Part shown: positions 14,765 through 22,505 of the stretch, in pieces | Numbering within the stretch: position 1 is the stretch's first letter | How the letters are laid out: the number at the start of each line of letters is the position of its first letter | Assembly: GCF_006716745.1 (NCBI RefSeq) | Contig: NZ_VFPP01000001.1 | Coordinates: forward strand, 7,947,386-8,011,385 | Source: Saccharothrix saharensis | Lineage (GTDB): Bacteria; Actinomycetota; Actinomycetes; Mycobacteriales; Pseudonocardiaceae | DNA: 64,000 bases | Direction: 5' to 3' | Notes under the pieces: generated by a model | The model's input: only the letters and a program-made list of their open reading frames with translations | Database searches by the model: none | Told to the model about the DNA's origin: nothing | Position numbers and translations under genes: made by a program

Positions 14765-16017
14765 CCGACGTCCTGTTGCGCGCGGGGCACGTGGTCGCCG
14801 TCCTGGCGGTCGTGCTGGTCGCGGCGCACGTGGGCCGGCTCGCGGCACGCGCCGCCCGCCAGCCCGAGGTGATCGGCGAGATCGTGGCGGGCATCCTGGT
14901 CGTGCCCGCCGTGCTCGCGGTCGGCGGGACGCCGGCCCTCACCGCGGTGCTGCCCACCGACGTGGTGAGCCCCCTCAAGGTGATCGGCGAGGTCGGCCTG
15001 GTGCTGTTCCTCGTCGGCGTGGCCTACGACCTGCGCCACGGCGGCTCCGGCCTGGGCGCCCGCGCGATCGGCTGGGTGACCGCCGGCTCGTTCCTGCCCG
15101 CCCTGCTGACCGGCCTGGTGATGGCCGCGTGGGTGGTGTGGGTGGCCGACCCGGACGTGCGCGGTGACGCGCCGGTGCCCGCCCTGGTGCTGATGGTCGC
15201 GGTCGCGCTGAGCGTCACCGCCGTGCCCGTGCTGGCCCGCGTGCTGGAGGACCGCGGCATGGCGGACAGCCCGGCGGGCCGGCTCGCCATGGCCGCCGCC
15301 GTGGTCACCGACTCGGCGGCGTGGGTGCTGCTCGTGGTCGCCGTCGGCATCAACGGCGGCATCGTGGTGTCCTTGATCCTCATCGCCCTCGGCGTCACGA
15401 CGACCGCCGTCGGGCGCATCCTGCTGCGCGGGCGGGGCCCCCTGTCGGCCGCCGAGCGGTTCCCCCGCGCCACCGGCGCCGCCATCGCCGCGTTGGCGCT
15501 GCTGGCCGCGTTCCAGTTCGAGCACTGGGGCCTGACCGCCGTGTTCGGCGCGTTCGTGGTGGGCCTGGCCATCCCCGGCGGCGCGTGGGCCGCGGCCGTG
15601 CGCCCGGTCATGGCGTTCGGCCGGCTGCTGGTGCCGGTGTTCTTCGTGGTGGCGGGCATGGGCGTGGCCTCAGCGCCGCGCGGCGCGGTGCCGTGGGTCG
15701 CCATCGTCCTCGCCATCGGGCTCGCCGTGCTCGGCAAGGTCGGCGGCGGCTACCTCGGCGGCCGGCTGGCGGGCCAGGACCGGCGCACGTCGGTGACGGT
15801 CGGCGTGCTGGTCAACACCCGCGGCCTGACCGAGATCGTCGTGCTGCAGGCCGGCTACAGCGCCGGGCTGCTGTCGGTGCGGCTGTTCCTGGCGCTGGTG
15901 GTGATGGCGCTGGTGACCACCGGCATGACCGGCCCGCTGCTGTCCCTCATCGAGCGCACCCGCACCCGCGCCCCGAAGCCCGTGCCGGTCCCCGAGTTGC
16001 CCGGGAGCACGCCATGA
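14761..16017 (+). CDS. Cation/proton antiporter, CPA2 (Kef/Nap-like) family
   Basis: 418-aa integral membrane protein with about 12 hydrophobic helices. Features include PEVIGEIVAGIL in the first third, the LGLVLFLVG-like segment VGLVLFLVGVAYDL, and NTRGLTEIVVL near the C-terminus, all characteristic of CPA2 sodium or potassium/proton exchangers. No C-terminal TrkA-N domain is present. Similar exchangers occur in several glycopeptide-antibiotic clusters, so linkage to an NRPS is not unusual, but the role (ion homeostasis, export coupling) is not settled by sequence. It is joined by ATGA overlaps to the small ORF before it and the flavin reductase after it. Confidence 0.85.
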   Translation: MTDVLLRAGHVVAVLAVVLVAAHVGRLAARAARQPEVIGEIVAGILVVPAVLAVGGTPALTAVLPTDVVSPLKVIGEVGLVLFLVGVAYDLRHGGSGLGARAIGWVTAGSFLPALLTGLVMAAWVVWVADPDVRGDAPVPALVLMVAVALSVTAVPVLARVLEDRGMADSPAGRLAMAAAVVTDSAAWVLLVVAVGINGGIVVSLILIALGVTTTAVGRILLRGRGPLSAAERFPRATGAAIAALALLAAFQFEHWGLTAVFGAFVVGLAIPGGAWAAAVRPVMAFGRLLVPVFFVVAGMGVASAPRGAVPWVAIVLAIGLAVLGKVGGGYLGGRLAGQDRRTSVTVGVLVNTRGLTEIVVLQAGYSAGLLSVRLFLALVVMALVTTGMTGPLLSLIERTRTRAPKPVPVPELPGSTP

Positions 16018-16523
16018 CCCAGTCGCTGCCCACGATCGAGATCGCGGAGTTCCGCACCCTGATGTCGCACTTCCCGACCGGTGTCGCGGTGATCACCACG
16101 ACCGGCGAGGACGGCTCGCCGCGCGGCATGACGGTCTCGTCGGTGTGCAGCGTCACGCTGTCGCCCCCGACGCTGCTGGTCTGCCTGCGCAACGGCAGCC
16201 CCACCCTGGACGCGGTGCTGGCCCGCGGCGCGTTCGCGGTGAACTTCCTGCACGGCGACGCCCGGCCGGTGGCCGAGCTGTTCGCCTCCGGCGCGCCCGA
16301 CCGCTTCGACCTGATCCCGTGGCGCCTGCCGCCGCACGCGGGTGGCCCCCACCTCGTGCGGGACGCGCACGCGGTGGCCGACTGCGCGGTCAGCCGGACC
16401 GAGGCCGTCGGCGACCACACCGTGGTGTTCGGCCAGGCGGTCCGGGTCGCGCAGGAGCACGGTCACCTGCCGTTGCTCTACGGGATGCGCGAGTACCAGG
16501 TGTGGCGGGCCGACCAGGGGTAG
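16014..16523 (+). CDS. Flavin reductase (FMN-binding split-barrel)
   Basis: 169-aa NAD(P)H:flavin oxidoreductase of the reductase-component family. The N-terminal FRTLMSHFPTGVAVITT, the MTVSSVCSVTLSPPTLLVCL stretch and AFAVNFLHGD are the family core. Such proteins supply reduced flavin to a two-component monooxygenase or halogenase. No such partner is visible in this window, so the partner gene is probably left of position 1. The ATG overlaps the antiporter stop (ATGA), which makes it the last gene of the left operon before a hairpin terminator. Confidence 0.88.
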   Translation: MTQSLPTIEIAEFRTLMSHFPTGVAVITTTGEDGSPRGMTVSSVCSVTLSPPTLLVCLRNGSPTLDAVLARGAFAVNFLHGDARPVAELFASGAPDRFDLIPWRLPPHAGGPHLVRDAHAVADCAVSRTEAVGDHTVVFGQAVRVAQEHGHLPLLYGMREYQVWRADQG

Positions 16524-16556
16524 GGCCAGCCCTACCGGCAGTTGGAGAACCACGAT

Positions 16557-16584
16557 CGCCCCGGCGGCCCCTGCCGCCGGGGCG
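16557..16584 (+). terminator. Hairpin terminator after the left NRPS operon
   Basis: Perfect 12-bp stem (CGCCCCGGCGGC and its complement) around a CCCT loop, 33 bases after the flavin reductase stop. There is no T-run, as is common in high-GC actinomycetes. It marks the likely end of the left locus transcript. Confidence 0.75.
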
Positions 16585-16606
16585 CTTCGCCACTAGCCTC
16601 GGGAAC

Positions 16607-17200
16607 GTGGCCCGGTTCTCGCCAGTCATCACCAGCTACGCACCGGAGAACTTCGACCTGTGGCCGGTGTCCCGCGGCGACGGCGGCTGGCTGCACCTCG
16701 ACGGCGCGGCGGGCCCGGACGACGTCGGCACCGTGCTGTGCACGTTGTACCTGGACAGCGGCGGCAAGGACGCGCGGACCGCGGCGGCGGCCGTGCACGA
16801 GCTGATCGGGTTCGACGTCCTGTACGGGCGCGGCGGCCTGCTGCTCGACGGCGGTGACGGCGTGCGCGCCGAACCCGGCGGCAGTGACCTGTTCGAGTGG
16901 CGCACGTGGGTGGACGCGGTGCACCGCGCTCCGGTCGTCCTCGGCCACCCGCCTTCACCGTGGGTCGAGCGCGTCGCCGAGGACGTGATCCGCGTGTGGG
17001 TGGGGGAGGGCCGCGGGGGACCGCACGTCGACGTACCCGGGACCGCGTTGCCCGCGATGCTGCGCGCCGCCCAGCGCGACCTGGTCGACTTCCTCGGCCC
17101 GCTGCGCAGCTGGGCCGGCGTCCACTCGCCCCACCAGGCGGAACTCCTGGTGGCGAGCGTGGACGCCGGCCTGCAGATCACCGATCCGCTGCCGCTGTAG
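16607..17200 (+). CDS. Hypothetical protein, 197 aa
   Basis: Unrecognised soluble protein with strongly coding third-position GC. The GTG at 16607 was taken because it is the first plausible start after the terminator; upstream codons in frame run through the flavin reductase gene. No signal peptide, membrane helix or catalytic motif is obvious; the sequence is rich in Asp, Gly and Trp (for example FDLWPVSRGDGGWL). Its stop codon (17198-17200) directly abuts the stop of the convergent LCP-like gene, with no intergenic base. Confidence 0.7.
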   Translation: MARFSPVITSYAPENFDLWPVSRGDGGWLHLDGAAGPDDVGTVLCTLYLDSGGKDARTAAAAVHELIGFDVLYGRGGLLLDGGDGVRAEPGGSDLFEWRTWVDAVHRAPVVLGHPPSPWVERVAEDVIRVWVGEGRGGPHVDVPGTALPAMLRAAQRDLVDFLGPLRSWAGVHSPHQAELLVASVDAGLQITDPLPL

Positions 17201-18283
17201 CTAGTTGACGCAGTCGTGCCCGGACGGCTGCCTGCCGGGTGCCTGCGTCTCCGTGGCCGGGAGCGGGATCGAGAAGCCGCCGGTGGGCGTGCCGGTGGCG
17301 CCTTCGGCGAAGAACCCCGCCAGGAACGCCCGCACCGCCGCCGGGTCGACCGAGAGGCCTTGACCCTGCTCGGTGTCGACGGGCCCACCGAGCGGGATGA
17401 TCGCGGTCCGCACGCTCGGGGTGAGCCGCGCGGCGAACTCCGCCAGGTTCCAGCCCGGGTCGACGCGCAGGTGGGTCGCCGCCACCCCGGCCAGTTCGGG
17501 CAGCGTCGCGGGGTCGGCCGCGACGACCTTGGCCGCCAGGGCGCGCAGGAACGCCTGCTGCCGCGCGATCCGGTCCAGGTCGCCGTGGGGGAGCCCGTGG
17601 CGCTGCCGCAGGAACGCCAGCGCCTGGTCGCCGACGAGCGTCTGCGGCCCGGCGGGCAGGTCGACGCCGGACAGCTCGTCCTCCACCCGGTGCCTGAGGC
17701 ACACCGGCACCCCGCCGACGGCCTGGGACAGCGCGCCGAACGCGCTCATCTCGACCGCCGCGTAGTGGTCGACCGCCACGCCGGTCAGCGCCTCGACGGT
17801 CCGCTTCAGCGCGTCCACGCCCGCCGCGGCGGCGTCGCGCCCCTCGGCGCGCGCGGCGGCGTGGGCCCGCGCGTAGGCCGAGTTCAGCTTGCCCTGGCCC
17901 GCGCCGGGGATGTCGACGACCGAGTCCCGGGGCAGCGACGCCGCGCTGACCGCGCCGTCCGCGCCCACCCGCGCCAGCACGACGGAGTCGGTGTGCGCCG
18001 CGCCGTCCAGGCCGATCAGCAGCACGGTTCGCGCGGCCGTGGTGGCGGGCGGCGCGGCCGGGTCGACGCCGGTCGGCGCCGCGTCGCGGTCCACCGCCAG
18101 CGGCACGACCACCGCGACGGCCGCCGCGGCGGCGGTCAGCGTGGCCGCGGCGAACAGCGCGATCGGCCGTCGCCGCGAGCGCTTGCCGTGCAGGGCGGCC
18201 AGCACGGTCCGGTGGTCGACGGCCTGGTCCGCCTCGGCCGCGATCGCCTCGCGGATGAGGGCCTCTTGCCTGGTGTCGGTCAT
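17201..18283 (-). CDS. LCP (LytR-CpsA-Psr) family protein
   Basis: 360-aa envelope protein. A single membrane helix (about residues 40-62) follows a short cytoplasmic arm. The LCP domain shows TVLLIGLD, DSVVLARV, SLPRDSVVDIPG, GKLNSAYA, LTGVAVDHYAAVEM, AVGGVPVCL and ALAFLRQRHGLPHGDLDRIARQQAF, which include the conserved Asp/Arg residues that bind the lipid pyrophosphate. LCP enzymes transfer lipid-linked glycopolymers to the cell wall. The ATG has a clear GGAGG site and overlaps the stop of the ECF sigma gene, so the two are coupled. Pairing with a sigma factor suggests that the cytoplasmic arm may act as a regulator, but no anti-sigma motif is evident. Confidence 0.85.
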   Translation of the reverse strand: MTDTRQEALIREAIAAEADQAVDHRTVLAALHGKRSRRRPIALFAAATLTAAAAAVAVVVPLAVDRDAAPTGVDPAAPPATTAARTVLLIGLDGAAHTDSVVLARVGADGAVSAASLPRDSVVDIPGAGQGKLNSAYARAHAAARAEGRDAAAAGVDALKRTVEALTGVAVDHYAAVEMSAFGALSQAVGGVPVCLRHRVEDELSGVDLPAGPQTLVGDQALAFLRQRHGLPHGDLDRIARQQAFLRALAAKVVAADPATLPELAGVAATHLRVDPGWNLAEFAARLTPSVRTAIIPLGGPVDTEQGQGLSVDPAAVRAFLAGFFAEGATGTPTGGFSIPLPATETQAPGRQPSGHDCVN

Positions 18284-18783
18284 CGCAGCACCTCCGACGG
18301 CGCGTTCTCGTTGACCCGCAACGTCTGCAGCGCGCGGGAGATGTGGCTGCGCACCGTGCCTTCGGCGCAGCCCAGGACCTCGGCGATCTCGGCGTCGGTG
18401 CTGTCCTCGTAGTAGCGCAGCACCAGCGCGGCGCGCTGCTTGCGCGGCAGCACGGCGATCCGGACGCGCATGGCGTCCCGCTCGGCGTGGCGGACGGCCG
18501 GGTCGGCGACCGCGGGCGCGAGGTCGTCGAGCGCGACGTGGGTGGCGGAGACGTCCCGCGCCGCCCGGCGTCGCCGCCACGACAGGTACTCGTTGGTCAC
18601 CATCCGCTTGACGTAGAGGTGGGGCACGTCCACCGCCCCGATCCGCGCCCACTTCTGCCGGGCGCGCAGCAGCACGTCCTGGACGATGTCCTGGGCGAGG
18701 TGCTTGTCGCACGTCAGCGCGGTGGCGTACCGCAGTAGTCGATCAAGGCGATCGGTGACGAACTGGTCGTAGTCGGCCGGCAC
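18280..18783 (-). CDS. ECF RNA polymerase sigma factor, SigE family
   Basis: 167-aa ECF sigma factor with region 2 (YATALTCDKHLAQDIVQDVL, about 19-38) and a region 4 helix-turn-helix (DAEIAEVLGCAEGTVRSHIS, ~130-150). The GTG start at 18783 has an AGAAGGGGG ribosome site. It is the first gene of a two-gene unit with the LCP-like protein, overlapping it by 4 bases. No separate anti-sigma gene is present next to it; the partner's membrane protein is the only candidate. The regulon cannot be read from here. Confidence 0.92.
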   Translation of the reverse strand: MPADYDQFVTDRLDRLLRYATALTCDKHLAQDIVQDVLLRARQKWARIGAVDVPHLYVKRMVTNEYLSWRRRRAARDVSATHVALDDLAPAVADPAVRHAERDAMRVRIAVLPRKQRAALVLRYYEDSTDAEIAEVLGCAEGTVRSHISRALQTLRVNENAPSEVLR

Positions 18784-18884
18784 GTCGCCCCCTTCTGCCG
18801 CTCGTCGGTGTCACGTTGCGGTCGGGAAACCCTCGGGGGGACGCGCCATGTTGCACCAGTCGGGTGTGACCTGTGTCATGTACG

Positions 18885-18919
18885 CTTATAACCCCAAATA
18901 GGAGCATATAAGGGGTTAT
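18885..18919. promoter_or_regulatory. AT-rich palindrome upstream of the RHH-Clp_N gene
   Basis: Inverted repeat ATAACCCC (18888-18895) and GGGGTTAT (18912-18919), with TATA-rich inner arms (CTTATA/TATAAG), in an otherwise GC-rich intergenic region. It ends 22 bases before the ATG at 18942. A ribbon-helix-helix domain opens the downstream protein, so self-regulation through this site is plausible. It could also contain the -10 region. Confidence 0.55.
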
Positions 18920-18941
18920 TCAACTCACGGGGGTGGACCCG

Positions 18942-19640
18942 ATGCCGAAGATCAACGTGTACCTGCCGGACGACCTGGCCGAGCAGGTCAAGGAGGCCGG
19001 TGTGCCGGTGTCGGCCGTGTGCCAGCGCGCGCTGGAGCAGGCCGTGCGGCGGATCGGCACGATCCGGGCGATCCGGTTCGACGACCCGGCGTCCGAGGAG
19101 GTGGCGGCCCGCCGGTCGAGGTTCACCGACCGGGTGCGCGCCGCGTTGCGACTGGCCGCCGACCGCGCCCGCGAGGACGGTTCGGCGACCGTCGACACCG
19201 AGCACCTGCTGGCCGGTGTGCTGGCCGAGGGTGGCAACCTCGCGCTGCGGGTGCTGCGGGCGATGGACGTCGACCCCGCGCGGATCGGGCTCCCCGAGCG
19301 GTCCGGCGCGGAGGCGCCCGTCGCGTACGGCCCGGCCGCGGCCGCCGCGCTGGAGCTGGCCGTCACGGAGGCGCTCACGCTCGGCCACGACTACGTCGGC
19401 TGCGAGCACCTGCTGATCGGCCTGGTCGCGGAGCCGGACGGCGTGGCGGGCGAGGTGCTGCGCGGTCTCGGTGTCGAGCCGCGCGCGACGCGGCAGGCCG
19501 TGGTGGCGGCGTTGAGCGGGCTCGCGCACATCCAGGCGGCGACGGCCGCGCAGCCCGACCCGTCCGCGCTGATCGCCGCCGTCGTCCGGCGCGAGCTCCA
19601 GCCGGTGATCGAGCGGATCGAGCGCCTGGAGAACGCGTGA
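18942..19640 (+). CDS. Ribbon-helix-helix / Clp N-terminal domain fusion protein
   Basis: 232 aa from the ATG at 18942 (preceded by GGGGGTGG); a GTG nine bases earlier is in frame but adds only three residues. Residues 1-40 (KINVYLPDDLAEQVKEAGVP onward, ending CQRALEQAVRR) look like a CopG-type ribbon-helix-helix DNA-binding domain. Residues ~60-190 hold two Clp_N-like repeats (VDTEHLLAGVLAEGGNLALR and YVGCEHLLIGLVAEPDGVAG), the peptide-binding module found on ClpC/ClpA and in stand-alone ClpS-like regulators. There is no AAA+ domain. Probable role: a DNA-binding regulator whose stability or activity responds to a Clp-type interaction. A terminator hairpin follows directly. Confidence 0.82.
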   Translation: MPKINVYLPDDLAEQVKEAGVPVSAVCQRALEQAVRRIGTIRAIRFDDPASEEVAARRSRFTDRVRAALRLAADRAREDGSATVDTEHLLAGVLAEGGNLALRVLRAMDVDPARIGLPERSGAEAPVAYGPAAAAALELAVTEALTLGHDYVGCEHLLIGLVAEPDGVAGEVLRGLGVEPRATRQAVVAALSGLAHIQAATAAQPDPSALIAAVVRRELQPVIERIERLENA

Positions 19641-19643
19641 GCC

Positions 19644-19680
19644 GCGGGCCGCGGTCGCTGGGGGGTCGGCCGCGGCCCGC
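19644..19680 (+). terminator. Hairpin terminator
   Basis: 11-bp perfect stem (GCGGGCCGCGG with its complement at 19670-19680) starting three bases after the RHH-Clp_N stop. Confidence 0.7.
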
Positions 19681-19777
19681 ACCTTCTTGATCGTGACGAC
19701 CAGCCCACATCCCGTGGCTGGAGGGCGCCGCGACGAGGTAGTTTCGGCGTCGTCCGCGCACCAGCCACGGGGAGCAC

Positions 19778-21013
19778 ATGCGATTCCTGTTCCGCCCACC
19801 CGCCAGCGAGGCCGGTGGACTGCTCACCCTGCCGTGGTCCCGGCCGTTGGAGGAGTGGGACGAGAAGCTCCTGCTGACCGTGCCGCAGCGGGGCATCTCG
19901 CGGCACGTCGTGCGGTTCGTGGCCAGCGAGGGCCGCGTGTACGCGCTCAAGGAGATCGCCGAGTCGCTGGCCCGGCACGAGTACGCGGTGCTGGGCGAGC
20001 TGGAGCGCGAGGGCATGCCGTCGGTGTCGGTGCTCGGGCTGTGCGTCGACCGGCCGGACGACCAGCAGGCCATCCTGGTGACCCGCTACCTCGAGCACTC
20101 GATGTCCTACCGCTACCTGTTCTCCAGCCCGCGCGGCGAGCACTCCGCGGACCGCCTGGTGGACACCCTCGTCGAACTGCTCGTGCGGCTGCACCTGTCC
20201 GGCACGTTCTGGGGCGACTGCTCGCTGTCGAACACGCTGTTCCGGCTCGACGCGGGCAACCTGGCCGCGTACCTGGTCGACGCGGAGACCGTCGAACGCC
20301 ACCCGCAGCTGTCCGCCGGTCAGCGCACCTACGACGTCGACCTGGCGCGGGAGCGCATCGGCGGCGAGCTGATGGACCTGGAGGCGGGCGGCCTGCTGCC
20401 GCCCGACATCGACCCGGTCGAGGTGGCCGACAGCGTGCCGCGGCGGTACGCGGCGCTGTGGGACGAGGTGACCCGCGAGGAGTTCTTCCGGCTGGACGAG
20501 CAGCGCTACCGCGTCGCCGAACGCCTGCGCCGGCTCAACGACCTCGGCTTCGACGTCGGCGAGGTCGAACTGGTCACCTCCGAGAGCGGCGCGCGGCTGC
20601 GGGTCGACATCCGGGTGGCCGAGATCGGCCAGAGCCGGCGCGAGCTGTTCAAGCTCACCGGCCTGGAGGTGCAGGAGGGACAGGCCCGGCGGCTGCTCAA
20701 CGACCTGCGCTCGTTCCGCGCCTACCTGGAGCAGCGCGACGGCGCCCCCGTTCCCGAGACGACCGCCGGTCACCTGTGGCGCAACGAGGTCTACGACCCG
20801 GTCGTCGCCGCCGTGCCGCCGGACCTGCTGGGCGTGCTGGCGCCGGCGGAGCTGTTCCACGAGGTCCTGGTGCACCGGTGGTTCCTGTCCGAGAACGCGG
20901 GCCGCGACGTCGGCACCACCGCGGCGTTGCGCTCCTACCTCGCCACCGTGCTGCCGGACCGGGCGGCGTCGGAGCGGGAGGCGGAACTCCCGGACGAGGA
21001 CGACTTCGTCTGA
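19778..21013 (+). CDS. DUF4032 protein with kinase-like (WaaP/Kdo kinase-type) fold
   Basis: 411-aa soluble protein, ATG start with a GGAG site. The N-terminal half resembles lipopolysaccharide/small-molecule kinases: VYALKEIAESLARHEY (probable ATP-lysine region, ~55) and the catalytic-loop-like HLSGTFWGDCSLSNTLF (~140-156) followed by YLVDAETVE, where the Asp would bind metal. The C-terminal half corresponds to the actinobacterial DUF4032 extension. The substrate is unknown. It stands alone between two terminator/promoter gaps, so there is no operon partner to indicate function. Confidence 0.75.
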   Translation: MRFLFRPPASEAGGLLTLPWSRPLEEWDEKLLLTVPQRGISRHVVRFVASEGRVYALKEIAESLARHEYAVLGELEREGMPSVSVLGLCVDRPDDQQAILVTRYLEHSMSYRYLFSSPRGEHSADRLVDTLVELLVRLHLSGTFWGDCSLSNTLFRLDAGNLAAYLVDAETVERHPQLSAGQRTYDVDLARERIGGELMDLEAGGLLPPDIDPVEVADSVPRRYAALWDEVTREEFFRLDEQRYRVAERLRRLNDLGFDVGEVELVTSESGARLRVDIRVAEIGQSRRELFKLTGLEVQEGQARRLLNDLRSFRAYLEQRDGAPVPETTAGHLWRNEVYDPVVAAVPPDLLGVLAPAELFHEVLVHRWFLSENAGRDVGTTAALRSYLATVLPDRAASEREAELPDEDDFV

Positions 21014-21069
21014 CGTCGTGGCCGGACGCCGTTCGGTGCCGTCCGGGCCGGCCGCCTAGATTGACCGCC

Positions 21070-22071
21070 ATGATCTTCGGGATCGCGGCGCTGGTGACCG
21101 CGTTGTTCCTCGTGGTCGGGGTGGTCCGCGACCGGCGGCGGCTCGGCAACGCCGTGTGGCTTGGCGTGACGCTGGTGTTCGTGGTGCTGTGGCTGGCGTT
21201 CCGGGCCTCGGTGCGGGGTGGGTGGTCGGCCGCGGTCTTCGGGTACGCGGTCGTGGTCGTGCTGCTCGGGCTGGGGTTCGTGCTGCCGGTCGCGTTGATC
21301 GCCAACGGCGTGCTGATGCTGCGCCGCGAGGGCTTCCGCCTGGCGAACCTGCTCTCGCTGCTCGCCGGCCTCGCGATCTTCGGGGTCGTGGCGGCCTTCG
21401 GGTTCGCCACCGCCCGCACCGGGCCGGCGGTGGACGCGGTGATCGGGTCGCTGCTGATCGTCGCGGCCTACGTCGCGTTCCTGTTCGTCAGCCTGCTGCT
21501 CTACTCGATCGTGTACGGCAGCATCGGTCGCCGCACCGGGTTCGACGCGGTGGTGGTGCTCGGCGCGGGCCTGATCGGCGACCGCGTGCCGCCGCTGCTG
21601 GCGTCCCGCCTGGACCGCGGGCTGCACCTGTACCGGCGTGAGGTCGCCGCGGGCCGCACGCCGCTGCTCGTCGTCTCGGGCGGTCAAGGGTCGGACGAAG
21701 CGGTGTCCGAGGCGGTGGCGATGCGGGACTACCTGCTGCGCCGCGACGTGCCGGACGAGGCGATCGTCCTGGAGGACCGCGCCAGGACGACCGCGCAGAA
21801 CCTGGAGTACAGCGCGCGGCTGCTGACCGACCGCGGCTGGACCGGCCGCGCGGTCGCGGTGACCAACAACTTCCACGTCTTCCGCGCCGCCGTGCTGGCC
21901 CGCCGGCTGCGGCTGCGCATGCAGATCATCGGCGCGCCCACGGCGTGGTACTTCCTGCCCAGCGCGTTCCTGCGCGAGTTCGCCGCGCTGCTCGCCCAGA
22001 ACCCCGTGGTGCACACCGTCACGTGCGGCCTGCTGGTCGGCCTGCACCTGCTGCTGACCCTCACGCCCTGA
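21070..22071 (+). CDS. YdcF/SanA-type (DUF218) membrane protein
   Basis: 333 aa from an ATG 56 bases after the DUF4032 gene. Residues 1-150 contain about five membrane helices. Residues ~155-330 are the DUF218 domain, with DAVVVLGAGLIGDRVPP, LLVVSGGQGSDEAVSEAVAM, VLEDRARTTAQNLEYS and VTNNFHVFRAAVLAR matching the family's conserved blocks. E. coli homologues (SanA, ElyC, YdcF) act in envelope barrier function or bind S-adenosylmethionine; the reaction is not established. Two further hydrophobic stretches sit at the C-terminus. Confidence 0.88.
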   Translation: MIFGIAALVTALFLVVGVVRDRRRLGNAVWLGVTLVFVVLWLAFRASVRGGWSAAVFGYAVVVVLLGLGFVLPVALIANGVLMLRREGFRLANLLSLLAGLAIFGVVAAFGFATARTGPAVDAVIGSLLIVAAYVAFLFVSLLLYSIVYGSIGRRTGFDAVVVLGAGLIGDRVPPLLASRLDRGLHLYRREVAAGRTPLLVVSGGQGSDEAVSEAVAMRDYLLRRDVPDEAIVLEDRARTTAQNLEYSARLLTDRGWTGRAVAVTNNFHVFRAAVLARRLRLRMQIIGAPTAWYFLPSAFLREFAALLAQNPVVHTVTCGLLVGLHLLLTLTP

Positions 22072-22079
22072 CGGTGAGC

Positions 22080-22460
22080 CCGGCGGTGTGGCCGGTGGCG
22101 ACGTCGCCGGTGACGTCGGCCGGTTGCTCGTCGTGGCCGTCGCGGACACGGTGTCGTCCTCCAGCGAGGTCCGGGCCGTGTCGCGCACGCTCCGGACGTA
22201 CCCAGCGGTGCCGTAGACGGTCCTGCGCACCTGTTCCGACAGGACGAGCCGGGACGTGGTGATCCTCGTGCCGGCCCGGGTGCGCGGCGGGGACGACGCC
22301 GGTGGTTCTCGCCCGTCACGCCCTCCGAGCACAGCGAGCACTTGCCGCGCATGGCGCAGTGCGACGGGTACACCGCCGCGCCCGCGTACGGCGCGAGGGC
22401 CCGCCGGCGGGTCAGCGTGGCCGGGTCGAAGGCGAGTCCCCGGGCGTGGATGGGCGTCAT
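22080..22460 (-). pseudogene. Possible frameshifted remnant of unknown protein
   Basis: This gap of about 430 bases holds no intact gene. Reading leftward from an ATG at 22460, one frame shows good actinomycete codon use and a Cys-rich stretch (CAMRGKCSLC) for about 55 codons. Coding-like third-position GC then moves to another frame (LSEQVRRTVYGTAGYVRSV) as far as about 22080, with no stop before it enters the antisense of the YdcF gene. This looks like a gene broken by a frameshift and missing its end. A sequencing indel is the alternative. I do not recognise the family. Confidence 0.35.
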
Positions 22461-22505
22461 GCCGTCCACGACGACCGCGGTTCCTGCGCGTCGCCTGGGC
22501 GGTCG

